Source: Erigeron canadensis (lineage: Eukaryota > Streptophyta > Magnoliopsida > Asterales > Asteraceae). Taken from it: a stretch of DNA of 64,000 nucleotides. This document shows positions 23,654 through 35,475 of the stretch, in pieces. A model generated the notes under the pieces. That model did no database searches. It saw only the letters and a program-made list of their open reading frames with translations, and was not told the DNA's origin. The stretch spans positions 5,516,501-5,580,500 of the forward strand of contig NC_057768.1 of the NCBI RefSeq assembly GCF_010389155.1, in the 5' to 3' direction. The translations under genes and the position numbers were made by a program. How positions within the stretch are numbered: position 1 is the first letter of the stretch; each line of letters opens with the position of its first letter.

Positions 23654-23790
23654 TACAAAGAGGTTCACAAAGGCGATCTACTCAGTGTATTTTATAGAAA
23701 TAACTTGATATGAGAAAATGAACACAGTATAGTTAGATACATATTTCCATATATAACTATAGCAAGAAAGTACACAAAGGTGTTCAATTC
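23654..23790 (-). repeat. leader repeat of the copia-associated ORF
   Basis: The reverse complement shows AGATCGCCTTTGTGAACCTC and, about 110 bp upstream, GAACACCTTTGTGTACTTTC. The same spaced repeats occur three times in the leader of the homologous plus-strand ORF (44491-44732). Homology to that element ends near 23830. Confidence 0.7.
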
Positions 23791-23839
23791 CTTATATTTT
23801 CAATAAAAAAACGTACCTCAATCCGCTTCACACCAAATC

Positions 23840-25870
23840 TGAACCTGCACTTTCTTGACAACGCAAAATCAAATCTAACTAACAAAATGAAAATAAAATG
23901 CAATAGACTCAAACACGGGTTGCCTCCCGAGAAGTGCTTAATTTATTTACGAGTCGAGAGCTAGACTCGATCATCAATTAAGTTTCATGCTCAAAAATGG
24001 GGATTTCTTCAATCATCCCCTCCTCTTGGTCTTCTTTCAAATACAACTTCAACCTGTGGCCATTCACAATAAAAGAACCATCTCCCTTTCTTTTAAACAG
24101 CTCAACATAGCCGGACGGATACACATACTTAATCACAAAACGACCTATCCATTTAGAAGTCAACTTTGGTTGTTGATTTTAAACTTGGACAAGAATAACA
24201 AAACTTTTGCTCCAACCTTAAACTCCTTCCTACGGATCCTTTTGTCATGGTAAACTTTGGTTTTCTCCTTATAAATCCTAGAATTTTCATGTGCACCCAA
24301 CCTAAGCTCATCAAGCTCGTGAAGTTGCAACAACCTAAGTTCACCGGCCTTCATCATATCTAGATTCAAATTCCTCAACGCCCAATACGCCTTATGCTCT
24401 ATTTCAACCGGTAAATGACAAGTCTTACCGTAGAGCAACCGGTATGACGTGGTGCCAATCGGCGTCTTAAAGGCTGTCCTAAATGCCCACAAGGCGTCAT
24501 CTAACTTTTTCGACCAGACCTTGGGGTTATCCCCGACCGTTTTTTCTAAAATCCTTTTCAATGCCCTGTTGGTGTTCCCCACTTGACCACTGGTCCGTGG
24601 ATGATATGGAGTCGAAAAGTAATGACAAACACCATACCTTTTAAGAACCTTAGCTGGTTGATGATTAGCAAAATGTGTACCACGGTCACTAATTAAGGCT
24701 TTAGGGCAACCAAATCTACTAAATAATTGCTTCAAAAAATCAATGACTACCCTTGCATCGTTTGTAGGCAAATCCTTGGCTTCAGCCCACTTAGACACGT
24801 AGTCAACAGCAACCAAAATATACTGAAACTTATTAGACGGTGGGAATGGTCCCATGAAGTCTATGCCCCAAATGTCAAATACTTCATTTACCTGAATTCC
24901 TTGCTGTGGCATTTCATCCCGTCTAGTGATGCTCCTTTGTCTTTGTCAAATGTTACAAGTTTTGACCAACGTATGAGCCTCCTTGAAAATTTTAGGCCAA
25001 CAGAAACCTGCATCAAAAACCTTTTTACCTGTAACCGAAGGACCATAATGACCTCCAGTTGGCCCGTAATGACAAGCATCCAATATCTCCTGAGTTTCAG
25101 CTCCTGCTACACATCTTCTCACCATACCATCTGCACAAGAACAAAACAAATATGGGCTATCCCAAAAGTAGTGCTTAGCATCCGATATTAGCTTCTTCTT
25201 TTGTTGACCCAAAAAATCATTCGGTATATCACCTGAAACCAAATAATTAGCAATATCAGGAAACCAAGGACTTTCATCAGAGTTAGAAATAACATGTAAA
25301 TATTCATCGGTGAAGTTATCCTTAATCTCCCCATCTTGAAGCTCCTCCCGGTTTGGGTCTTCCAGCCGGCTCAAGTGATCAGCTGCTAAGTTCTCGGCAC
25401 CTTTCTTATCTTTGATTTCTATATCAAACTCTTGTAGCAACAAAATCTATCGAATAAGTCTAGGCTTAGCATCTTGCTTAGAAAACAAATACTTCAAAGC
25501 AGAATGGTCAGTGAAAACAACAGTTTTACTTAATACCAAATATGACCTAAACTTATCGAATGTAAAGACTACCACAAGCAACTCCTTCTCTGTAGTAGTG
25601 TAATTTTGCTGGGCGGGGTTCAAGGTTTTACTAGCATAGTAAATAGGCTTGAAATGCTTATCATCCCTTTGCCCAAGCACGGCTCCAACAACATAGTCAC
25701 TTGCATCGCACATCAACTCAAACGGCGAATTCCAATCCGGACCAACCATGATGGGAGAATTTGTCAACTTCTCTTTCAACACCTGAATAAACACTTAAAC
25801 AAGAATCATCAAAAACAAAAGGGACGTCCTTCTCCAACAAGTGGGGAATTTTTTTTTGAAACGGGCATAT
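23840..25870 (-). pseudogene. Athila-like Ty3/gypsy pol fragment B (RNase H and integrase)
   Basis: Broken frames at 25870-25447, 25443-24946, 24912-24160 and 24163-23978 read, in order: the end of reverse transcriptase (LLEKDVPFVFDD), RNase H ([35 protein letters not shown]), the integrase zinc-binding region, and the integrase core ([17 protein letters not shown]) with its C-terminal region (GRFVIKYVYPSGYVEL). In the core the catalytic Glu is replaced by Gly (SGQVGNTN instead of SGQVENTN). A TGG-to-TAG stop follows RLIR near 25445, and there is a frameshift near 25795. The upstream part of pol and gag is missing; the left end abuts the palindrome array at 25885. The post-pol GCAACCCGTGTTT segment near 23905 is shared with copy A. 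Confidence 0.85.
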
Positions 25871-25884
25871 TTTAAGGGGAAAAA

Positions 25885-26165
25885 AAATCCGGTATTTGAA
25901 AAACAAGTAACATTGAATCCGGTAAATCCGGTATTTTGGAAAAAAAAAATTACGAAACAAGTAAATCCGGTATTCGAAATACCGGATTCAAATATTTACC
26001 TTGAATCCGGTTTTTGAAATACCGAATTCAATGTTGGTTTTTTGAATTCGGTTTTTCAAATACCGGATTCAGACTTTTTGCAGTTGATATGACAAGTCCA
26101 TTGACTAGCTACAGTGGTCGCGTGCATCAATTTCGAATTCGGTATTTCAAAAACCGGATTCAGAC
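25885..26165. repeat. array of short palindromes based on GAATCCGGTATTT
   Basis: At least four imperfect palindromes of about 27 bp occur at 25963-25989, 26003-26030, 26044-26070 and 26135-26162, with half sites at 25885 and 25918. Each half is close to GAATCCGGTATTT or its complement. A 40-bp direct duplication (GATTCAGACTTTTTGCAGTT and onward) lies at 26068-26107 and 26158-26197. The array occupies the junction between pol B and ORF B. Confidence 0.8.
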
Positions 26166-26169
26166 TTTT

Positions 26170-27294
26170 TGCAGTTGATATGACAAGTCCATTGACTGCT
26201 CGAAAATGAATCACTTTTCTAGTATAGAACTCTTCCCTCTTCAAATTTGTATCAACTCTAATTGTACTCAAAAATTCAAGATACCATTCACGAACCGGTG
26301 TCATATCACAATTAAAAACATTTTCCCACTAACTATACGTTTTTATCTCCCCATTTGCATTTCTACTCTTGCAAGTAATCATTTTCATAATAGGGTCCCC
26401 TATATTCAACTTATCAAAATCTCCCCAACTAACAATTTTCGGTTTCATGACATGTTTATATCGAAGGTCTTGAAGGCGGTTCATATAATGAATGCGCTCA
26501 TTACCTGTAACTCCAGGGAAGCGCAACCATTCATGTGGTTCAGCGGGATGGGTCTTGGCACTCATGGTGAGCGCACTATCTCTAAAACGATGGTTGTCAC
26601 TTGGGTCGGGTTCTCCGAAGTCATAACCACGTCTTATTCCCGGGACGAATTCCTCACTGCTGCTTGAGCCCTCCACTTGCTTCCCTTTCTGCAAAAATAG
26701 ACAAAAACAACAAAGCAAGCAAGCATAAGTCACGAGAAACAAAAACGAACAAAAACAAAAATTCCAGACAACCTGGTGCGGCGCACCCCCATACTGGTGC
26801 GTCGCACCTCCTTCAGTTTAAAAAATCCTGCACCCCCCGATATGCGGCGCACCTTCTTCAAAAAAATTTCTTTTCTTTTCAAATTAATTCCAAAATTTTG
26901 AATGATCAACAAATAAACTTCCCTCTTAATTTCAAACATATTTCACTTTCAAAATAAACTCATCCACAATCTAAACAAGCAACACAAAATTACTTAAAAT
27001 TAAAGCGATTACACACTAATTCAAGCAACAACATACCATCCTAACCTATCTAACATCAAAAGCCCCAAATTATTTTCAAACTTCTCAAGAACCCTAATCC
27101 GAATTTCTTCAAATTGAATGAAATTACTTGTACATTAATAGTGCAAACAATGAAAAACACAAAGCCCATTCAAAAGATTCAAGTAATTTCGTCTTAAACT
27201 CATTATTTTTGAAAACCACCTTGGATTCGGATTAGAGATGAACAATGAAGAACAATGGAAGAATACTTACCCTTGAGAACAATCCCCTAACCAT
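26170..27294 (-). pseudogene. ATHILA-type ORF copy B, spliced, truncated
   Basis: Micro-exon 27271-27294 (MVRGLFSR) ends at GTAAGTA. Exon 2 begins at 26688 after TTTTTGCAG and continues in frame as KGKQVEGSSSSEEF. The body (HEWLRFPGVTGNERIHYMNR, FDKLNIGDP, REWYLEFLSTI, KVIHFRAVNG) is homologous to copy A at 27459-29159. A TAG stop interrupts it at 26329, and homology ends at about 26175 at the palindrome array. The intron contains three TGCGGCGCACC-type words (26775, 26794, 26839). ATHILA-family ORFs lie downstream of pol in Athila elements and are sometimes considered envelope-like; the function is unproven. Confidence 0.75.
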
Positions 27295-27458
27295 CTTTGA
27301 AGAAATATGAAGTAGTAAAGAGAAATTGGAATTTGATTTGAAGAATTGAAAGTTTTGGAAACAAATAATGCTATGAATGTGTGTGTTTTGTGTCGTGCCA
27401 GGAGAAAAGAAGAGAACAAATGGGTATCCTTATTCTCAGATTTTCAGGCCTACAAGAA

Positions 27459-29159
27459 TCACAACCCAATCCAAAAAGTCAATGCAAAGGAAGTGGTGGC
27501 ACGACGCTTAGGGCGTCGTGCAGGCTCGGGCTGTTGCTCAGGTGCATCAGCCATCTCCTCATCATCATCACTTGCTTCCTGATCATCCCCATCATCTGCT
27601 TCTTGGTCACCTTCATCATAAGCAATCAATTGGAAACTATCATTCCTGCTCTTTCTCGGGCGAAGCAAACCAAAACAAGTCAATTCTGTAAAAGTAAATG
27701 CTTTCATAATTTTCCAATTCAAGTTAAAACCTATATTTGCCCTATCATCTTCCAGCTGAAAATGTTGAACAATTTTTGTGACAAAGTGGCCACAAACCAA
27801 CCCCGAGTCTTTTACCCCCTTTGTTCCCATGTGCTTAGCAAGCACATACGGAGGACAAGCTGTCAAAACATGATTTCCCTCATGCAAAATCCTCATCAGC
27901 CATAAATCTTCAACATACAATTTGTCTGGGTGATTAGTCCGCTGGACAAAGAAATGAACGAGCATCTTATGGAGCAATCTCAAAAGGGGCGACTTAATTG
28001 TGTTCGCCCCACAAACCGCCTTCCAAGTCTTACCACCAGAGATGCGAGTATAATAATCTCGCGCATCCCCTGAACCCTGAGGAAACCCTGTAGTAGTCCT
28101 AGCAGTATGCTTCAAAAGGTTACAGAAAAACGGATCATCTAGCATTTCCCTAGTGTACATTCCTGTACACACTCCAAATTCCGCAATAGTCATATGCCTG
28201 TTCAACCCTCCACATCTAAAATGAATCACCTCTCCCTCAAACACACTCTTAACTGAATCAATATCATCAACAGAGATAATAGAGTAAAATTCCAAACACC
28301 ATTCCTTATATATTTTCTCCCTATTACTAAAAATATCAAACCACATACTAAAGCTTCGATCAATTCGATTCCCATCAGGATCGGTTCCCCCATGCTTAAG
28401 ACTAAAAAAATCACTAATATCAGTCCTCACTCCTAAACTCCTCAGCATACTGCTTTCCATGAACTTTGGCTCAGTTATGTCCTTATTATATAAAGTAGCC
28501 AAACGATTGGTACATTTATTCTTGTTCTCTGGAGTTAAATGTGGAAAACGAAGCCAAGGATGGGTTGGAACGCCCATAGCAACAGCCTCGGGAGTTAGGT
28601 AAACAGTAGGTGCAGCGGGAGGTGCAGTAGCAGACGAGGCTCGAGAACCACCGCGTCCTGCACGGCTGGAAGTAGCAGGGTCCTACAAAACGAGAAAACA
28701 TCAAATCATTCAAACCCGAACTAACATTCACACGTACACGAAAGTAAAATGAAGGCAGGGACTGAAACAGACTAACTGCGGCGCAGCTTGGCCTCACTTT
28801 TTCAGGGCTACGGCGTAGCTGAATGTTTTGTGAGCAGGGGACGGCAGCAGCAGGAACAAGAAACAAAGCTCCAATATTCAACTCAAATAAACTCTCAAAA
28901 CTTACTAGGGTTAAACAACCAATTTTAGCACTCAAATTAATAAACCCTAATGAAAGCTAGTGCTCCTTATTGAACAAAACATCAAGGTTCATCAATTAAT
29001 TCCAACCCAAATTGTTCTTAATCCTCTAACAATCATAATTTCAAAATTAATTAAACTATTAAAGCATAGATTGAAAGATATTCAATAATATGAACAACTT
29101 AACTAATAAAAATCAAAAATAAATTAAGAAGAGACATATACCTTGCCTTGTCTTGTCAT
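27459..29159 (-). CDS. ATHILA-type retrotransposon ORF copy A, spliced
   Basis: Two exons are proposed: 29142-29159 encodes MTRQGK and ends at GTATATG; exon 2 is 28682-27459, begins after TTTGTAG and continues DPATSSRAGRGG. The frame is open throughout, giving about 413 residues. The N-terminus is Ala/Ser/Gly rich; the core (HPWLRFPHLTPENKNKCTNR, WCLEFYSIISVDD, GEVIHFRCGG, AEFGVCTGMYTREM, LHKMLVHFFVQRTNHPDKL, LTACPPYVLAKHMG) fits the ATHILA ORF1 family of Ty3/gypsy elements. The C-terminus is acidic and then basic (DDDEEMADAPEQ, RRPKRRATT). The intron carries CTGCGGCGCAGC and CTACGGCGTAGC at 28782-28820. It lies downstream of pol copy A in the same orientation, as expected for an Athila internal region. 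No signal peptide is evident. Confidence 0.75.
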
Positions 29160-29359
29160 GATGAATGATGATAAAAGATTAAAGAGAAGGTAAATTGAAA
29201 GAATTAAAGAGAACTTTAAAAATATATATTTTTTTTTATATTTTTATAAAAAAGTGGATCGGCAGCCAAAAGAGAGAAAGAAAAATGAAAAGGCTTAATG
29301 AAAGTAAAAACCACATATTTACCCTAGCCACATATACTATTTTACTCCAGATGTTGACC

Positions 29360-29535
29360 CTTGTTGACCAGAGATGCGACGCACCCCACTGACTGCGGCG
29401 CAACTCCAAAACAGAGCGGGCTAGCTGCGGCGCACCTCACTGACTGCGGCGCAGCTCCAAAACAGAGCGAGATAGTTGTGGCGCATCCAAGCTAGCTGAC
29501 ACAAGTTGCACGGCAACAACATACCTGCGGAGCAA
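29360..29535. repeat. cluster of TGCGGCGCA-type words
   Basis: Six related words occur in 170 bp: ATGCGACGCACC, CTGCGGCGCAAC, CTGCGGCGCACC, CTGCGGCGCAGC, TGTGGCGCATCC and CTGCGGAGCAAC. The block CTCCAAAACAGAGCG is repeated between them. The cluster lies between pol A and the ATHILA-type ORF A. Confidence 0.85.
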
Positions 29536-29592
29536 CTCAAAAACAGGAAAGAATAGTTGTGGGACAGCAAAACCCCCCACACTTACCTTCGT

Positions 29593-31798
29593 TTACTCCT
29601 GAAATGACTTACCGGAACGCGTGTGAGCGGTTTCTACCTGTAATTTCTTATTAAAACATAATACCAATGACAAATAAACAAAATAATCAAAAATAAGAAA
29701 ACGAGAAACACGGGTTGCCTCCCGCGAAGCGCTTAATTTATTTACGAGTCTCTGGTAAAGCTTTAACCTGTGACCATTAACAATAAAAGAAGTACCATCC
29801 GATTTAAACAATTCCACATAACCAGACGGATAAACATGTTTGATCACAAAGGGGCCGGTCCACCTAGATGTCAACTTGGGTTGCTTAAACTTGTACTTGG
29901 AAAGGAACAACAAGACTTTATCTCCGGCTTTAAAATCCTTCTTTCTAAGCCTACGGTCATGCCACCTAAGTTCATCTAGTTCGTTCCTTATATAACAAAG
30001 AGTTATCATAAGCATACAACCTAAGTTCTTCTAGTTCATTCAATTGCATAGATCTCAACTCACCGGCTTCAACTAGGTCCATGTTACAATTCTTGAGTAC
30101 CTAAAAGGCTTTATGCTCAATTTCAATAGGAAGATGACAAGTCTTGCCAAAAAGCAACCGGAATGGGGTAGTCCCAATCGGTGTCTTGTAGGCGGTCCTA
30201 AATTCTCATAGAGCATCATCAAGCTTGGTGGACCAAGACTTCGGGTTATCTCCTACGGTCTTCTCAAGAATTCTCTTTAGTGCCTGATTCGTGTTTTCAA
30301 CTTGGCCACTCGTTTGCGGGTGATATGAGGTTGAAAAACGGTGGTTGACACCATACCGCTTTAGCACCTTAGCGAGTTGGTGATACACAACACGTGCGTC
30401 ATTCGTTGGCAAGGCTTTCGCCTCGGCCCATTTTGAAACATAATCAACAGCAACAAGGATATACAAATTCCTATTCGATGGGAGAAAAGGTCCCATAAAG
30501 TCTATGCCCCAAACATCAAAAACTTCACATACCTGAATAAAGTTTTGAGGCATTTCATCACGTTTGGAAATATTACCTTGTCGCTGACACACATCACAAA
30601 CCTCTACCAAAGTTTGTGCTTCCTTGAACACGGTTGGCCAAAAGAATCCAGCATCATATACTTTCTTACCGGTGACTGACGCTCCATAATATCCACCAGT
30701 TGGCCCATGGTGACAAGCATCAAGAATCTGGCGTGTCTCATCATCTGCCACACACCTCCTTATCATCCCATCTGCACAAATTTTAAACAAATATGGACTT
30801 TCCCAAAAGTAATGTTTGGCCTCGGTATAAAGTTTCCTCTGTTCTTGCTTTGACATATCTTCCGGAAATACACCTGAACTAAGATAGTTAGTAATATCGG
30901 CGAACCAAGGTCCTGTTTCAATCTTCATCAAAAACTTATCAGGAAAATCATCATTAATATCATGCTCTTGTAATTCCTCACGGTGAGGATTTTCGAGCCT
31001 ACTAAGATGGTCAGCTGCCACATTCTCAGCTCCCTTTTTGTATTTAATTTCAATGTCGAATTCTTGCAAAAGCAAGACCCAACGAATTAGACGGGGCTTG
31101 GCATCTTGTTTCGAGAACAAGTACCTCAAGGCAGAATGATCAGTATTGACAATGGTCTTGTTAAGGACCAAGTAGGGACGAAATTTATCAAAAGCATACA
31201 CAACCGCCAACAACTCTTTTTCAGTAACAGTGTAGTTCTGTTGGGCAGGGTTTAAAGTCTTGCTAGCATACGAGATAGGGCGGAAATGTTTATCCTCCCT
31301 TTGGCCTAAAACGGCCCCTAAGGCATAATCGCTAGCGTCACACATCAACTCGAATGGTAAAGACCAATTGGGTGGAGTCATAATGGGGGCATTTGTCAAT
31401 CTCTCTTTAAGCAAGTTAAAAGCATCAAGACACTCTTTATCAAAAACAAACGGGATATCTTTCTCTAGCAACTTAGTCATAGGCCGGGTGATTTTAGAAA
31501 AATCTTTTATAAACCTATGGTAAAACCCCGCATGACCAAGAAAGTTTCTGATAGATTTAACATTTCTCCTATTAGTGGGGACATTTCTCCTACGGTCACC
31601 GTAAAGACGGTTATTGGGGTTTACCGGTTCTTGATCACCCATTCTCCTAGCTCTAACTGGTTGAGTTGCCTGAAGATTTTCTCTAGGAATCTCTGTTAAA
31701 TCCGGTTGATGAGTTTTATCCCGAATATCTTCTTCCTCTGAGCTATCACCAGTCTTGAATAAACCACTACCTTCAGAGAATTTAGAACTTAAGTGCAC
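29593..31798 (-). pseudogene. Athila-like Ty3/gypsy gag-pol remnant A with internal deletion
   Basis: A 530-codon frame begins with a gag-start-like leader ([16 protein letters not shown]) and passes without a stop into the end of reverse transcriptase ([18 protein letters not shown]). Most of gag, protease and the RT catalytic region are therefore missing in frame. RNase H ([24 protein letters not shown]) and the integrase zinc-binding and core regions follow ([18 protein letters not shown]). The segment with the second catalytic Asp (present as LISDRGTHF in copy B) is deleted after DARVV. A TGG-to-TGA stop ends the frame at 30206, and the C-terminal region resumes at 30015-29593 (GPFVIKHVYPSGYVELF). 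It cannot be autonomous. It shares the post-pol sequence near 29730 with copy B. Confidence 0.88.
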
Positions 31799-31943
31799 CT
31801 CGGACGTTGAACCTTTCTTTGAGTAATGATCTTTACATATTTAATGAGGATTACATATTTGATGGAGATTAAAATGTTAGAATGGGCCAAAGGCCCAATA
31901 CGCAAGGTGTTTACGAAACACTTTGTGTTTCAGTTCAGGTAGT

Positions 31944-33417
31944 TGATGTGCGAAATCTAGCTTTAAATTTATAAACACGATTTACCGAAAGACTGACTAC
32001 TACACACTCACAGGCAGTGTACCTGATCGCATGCAGTATAGTTAAAACTGGTAAGCCGAGATCGTTCGCAAGGACTTAAATAAGCAATTGTAAACATTAA
32101 ATGATTCAAGTAAAATATGGGGGGTTTTGTGGCCGAATTGCCATGTTGCAAGTAGTTAGTTTGAAAAGTCAATAATCCCAAAGGATTAATCGAAAGAGAA
32201 GTTTGTTGTTGAAAACAATAATTTAAAGGTCACCCATCTTGATTTCGCTTGACAGAATGTTAGGGTTGCACTTTTGATGAAGTTCAAATTCAATTTAGTG
32301 ATTAAATGACCGAGACTCAAATTAATCGCTAACCCCGTACCCGTCAAGTTAACAACTTATTCGACTCTCTTGAATAAACTGGTTTCATTATTAAGACCGG
32401 TACCCCGAGACGCCTTTTTATAACTTCCCTAGTTTAACAATGGTTTTGATCATTTCAGATAACAATTTTGCCTATCGATTGTACCCAACCGTCAACCCGT
32501 TAATTCTTATCAAATATTGATTACCCTCTACCGTACCCGTCATAGAACCAATTGCTTCTAACCAAGCAATCAAAATAACTTATACCCAAATCCTAGTCGT
32601 CACTAAGCAATGAATACAAATTATCCGCAATCAATAATTGAATAACAAAGAATTAATAGATTAAGTTCACGACAAAACGTTAAATCAAATCACTTGAATT
32701 AATAAATATTGTGCAATCCCTACATAATGTCTCACTCCATCAAGATGGATGAAAAGGCGATTAGCCACTCATATTAAATATGAAATAACAAATCAAAATA
32801 AAGGAATTCATTGTTACCGAATGATGATAAATGAAAACAATGAACGAAATAAATCCAATCGTAATCTTGATCTTCAAAGGTAGAAGAACGGATGAAAAGT
32901 CTCCTTTTTGATCCTCAAAAATGACTGGAAAAGATGGAATAGGGTTTTGGAATGAGAAAAAAAAACTATTTATATGTTTCCAAAAACTCTTATGCAGAAT
33001 CGTCCTTAAGCTGCGTGGCAGCTTAGTAGTTGCGGCGCAGCTACCTTTGACCGCTGTTGACTCTTTGACTTTCCTTGACTTCGCATGGGACAAAACTAGA
33101 CGAGCTGCTGCGCAGCTTAGGCTTTCTGTTTCACAATTGCGGCGCAGCTTATAAGGTGCTGCTCAGCTATACTTGATTCCAGGTTTGACTTTTGTTGGCT
33201 TTCACCAAACTTCATCCAAACGACCCGCTAATCATCCGTAAGCACTTATTTCACTTCAACAATGTCGTTTTCTTCAGAAATACGCTCAAGTATCTGCTAT
33301 TAACCTGAAACACTAACAAATATCATAAACGCAACAAATGTATACGAAAATGACTCATTAAACATGCTAACTTAACTATATAAACCGTGGGAAATGGGTA
33401 TAAAATACGACATATCA
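31944..33417 (-). mobile_element. solo LTR, Athila-like Ty3/gypsy, 1474 bp
   Basis: On the minus strand it runs from TGATATGTCG to TTCGCACATCA. A perfect 5-bp target duplication GTAGT lies at 31939-31943 and 33418-33422. No internal region is attached, so this is a solo LTR. It carries TTGCGGCGCAGC-type words at 33005-33140. Joining the flanks restores a continuous copy of the local minisatellite (TTCAGGTAGTTCCTG), which confirms the ends. Short ORFs inside are not supported. Confidence 0.9.
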
Positions 33418-33422
33418 GTAGT

Positions 33423-33690
33423 TCCTGCATACACAAGTCTAAAACACAATGTGTTTTGGTTCAGGTGGTTCCTGGAATGGCCATACACAAGATGTTTCAA
33501 GTCCAAAGCACAATGTGTTTTGGTTTCGAAAATTCATAAATGGCCATACACAAGATGTTTCAAATCCAAAACACATTGTGTTTTGGTTTCGAGAATTCAT
33601 AAAATGGCCATACACAAGATGTTTCAAATCCAATCAAAACCAAAACACATTGTGTTGCGGTTTTAAGTAATTCATACAATGGCCATACAC
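33423..33690. repeat. minisatellite with AACACATTGTGTT palindrome, about 60-68 bp unit
   Basis: Four units each contain CCATACACAAGATGTTTCAA, then a palindrome such as AAAACACATTGTGTTTT, then GGTTTCGAGAATTCAT. A further partial unit lies at 31908-31938 on the other side of the solo LTR. ORFs predicted here are repeat translations. Confidence 0.88.
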
Positions 33691-35282
33691 ATTTTAAACA
33701 AGATGCAAATATGCAACACAATGTATTGCTAATGAAGTTAAAGTTGACATATTACAGAAAAACTAAACAAAGTATCCATTAATAGAAAATCAGCAAAAAA
33801 GGAATTTATAACATTCAAATCCATCATTTTTCTAAGTCATCATGCTATACAGCTCAACTATGCTTCTGGCTCAAAACCATGAGAAGACCTTTTCAAGTTA
33901 GAAGTTTCAAATCTAGAATTAAAAGCATTAAACCTGAACTACAAACTGATTTTAAACAGAATCAAAGAATAATCTGACCAGAATTTACGTTGGTCCTTAT
34001 TTTTTTGAGTTGGCCTTTTAATTTCTTCTTGGTCATAACTACTGATGAACTTTGTTGCTTATTCCAAATTCATTTTAGAATGCTTGTTCATCCCGTGAGG
34101 CAAAATCTTTGCTGCATAGCGATGCCTAAGCCTCCTCAGCTTTACAACTTCCTCACTCGACTCACTTGGCAGATCACAACTCCATTTCTCATCAGGTTGT
34201 CGCATATAGCATTCCATGTGACGTATGGCAAAAATACCACAATCAACATGGTTTTTATTTGTATGCCACCTGATTTTTATTTGTCTGGCCTTTAATGAGT
34301 CAAGCAGCCTTGCAACAAAACATTTCTACTCAAGACAGTTTTAAGAAACAAAAATCAATAACTAGGGATTGCATTTCTGGAAAGCTGTTATCATAATCAA
34401 TATAATAAATTAAAACAGAGTAACACAGAGTTATACTTACTATAAAGTTGAGGATCCTAGTATACTTCTGGTTGAATTGTGAGCCTGGACAACTATTATC
34501 AATAATATGCAACAACGGATTCTTCTCCTTTATATCAAAGACCAACAAGAAAAAATGATCTAGATTGCAGGTGGTGAAGAAAATCTGTTTGTCAAAAATC
34601 AGAAAAAGTAAAATTAAGATACAAAATATTAAAGATTGTAAACACAAAACACGATGCTTTTAGATTACCAGACAATGTAATTTGTGGGCAAAAAACATGG
34701 TGTTTGACAAAAGATAATGAAAAAAAGTAACAAAAGTAGAAGAAAAAGCATGATACCACGTCAACTTCTTTTGTCATTAAAGGAATCAAGTCTTGACGAA
34801 TTGGAAGTAGATTATTATAGAATAATGTGTATGCTTCATCTTTGGTCAACTTACCTATTGTGTCATACACATCAAAAGGCTGGTCAAAAAAGAAAAATGT
34901 AATTTGTTAGAAACTAAAAAACCAAAAAACAGATTAAAGAGAACATTAATTGATATGAGAGTTAAGAACTTACGATATAAGTACAAGGGATAAACAATCG
35001 ACGTACAGAGCTTGTCCTCCTTAACTTTTCTTCATAAGTCAACATAAAAGCCCAAATGTTAAGGACAATAGCATCAACATACAACAAGGGACACAAGGAC
35101 TCTAAATTTCAACGATATCCTTGAATATTTCCTTGTGATGTTTCAAACACAAAATCACTATAGAAAAACAAAGAAAACATAGATAACAACACAAAATTAG
35201 CTTCGTTGTAATCAAACTGAATTATAAATTTTTAAAGTTAAAGGTTATAGAAAAACTCAGTTGATTAACAACGGTTTCTAGT

Positions 35283-35475
35283 AGTTCCTACAATGTCATT
35301 CAATTCAAAAACGCATTGTGTTTCAATTTCTAGTAGTTCCTACCATGGCCATACACAAGGTGTTTCAAGTCCATAACACATTGTGTTTGGGTTTCAAATA
35401 TTCATACAATGGCCATACACAAGGTGTTTCAAATCCAAAACACAGTGCGGTTTCAAGTAGTTCATACAATGACCA
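35283..35475. repeat. second block of the AACACATTGTGTT minisatellite
   Basis: Three units of CCATACACAAGGTGTTTCAA plus CACATTGTGTTT-type palindromes, homologous to 33423-33690. It lies in the intron between exons at 35619-35798 and 34974-35101 of the Ulp1-like pseudogene. Confidence 0.85.

Noticed and set aside
33394..33670. Three overlapping ORFs with repeated VFWF/HTQDVS words
   Set aside because: They are translations of the minisatellite units, open in several frames on both strands because the unit lacks stops.
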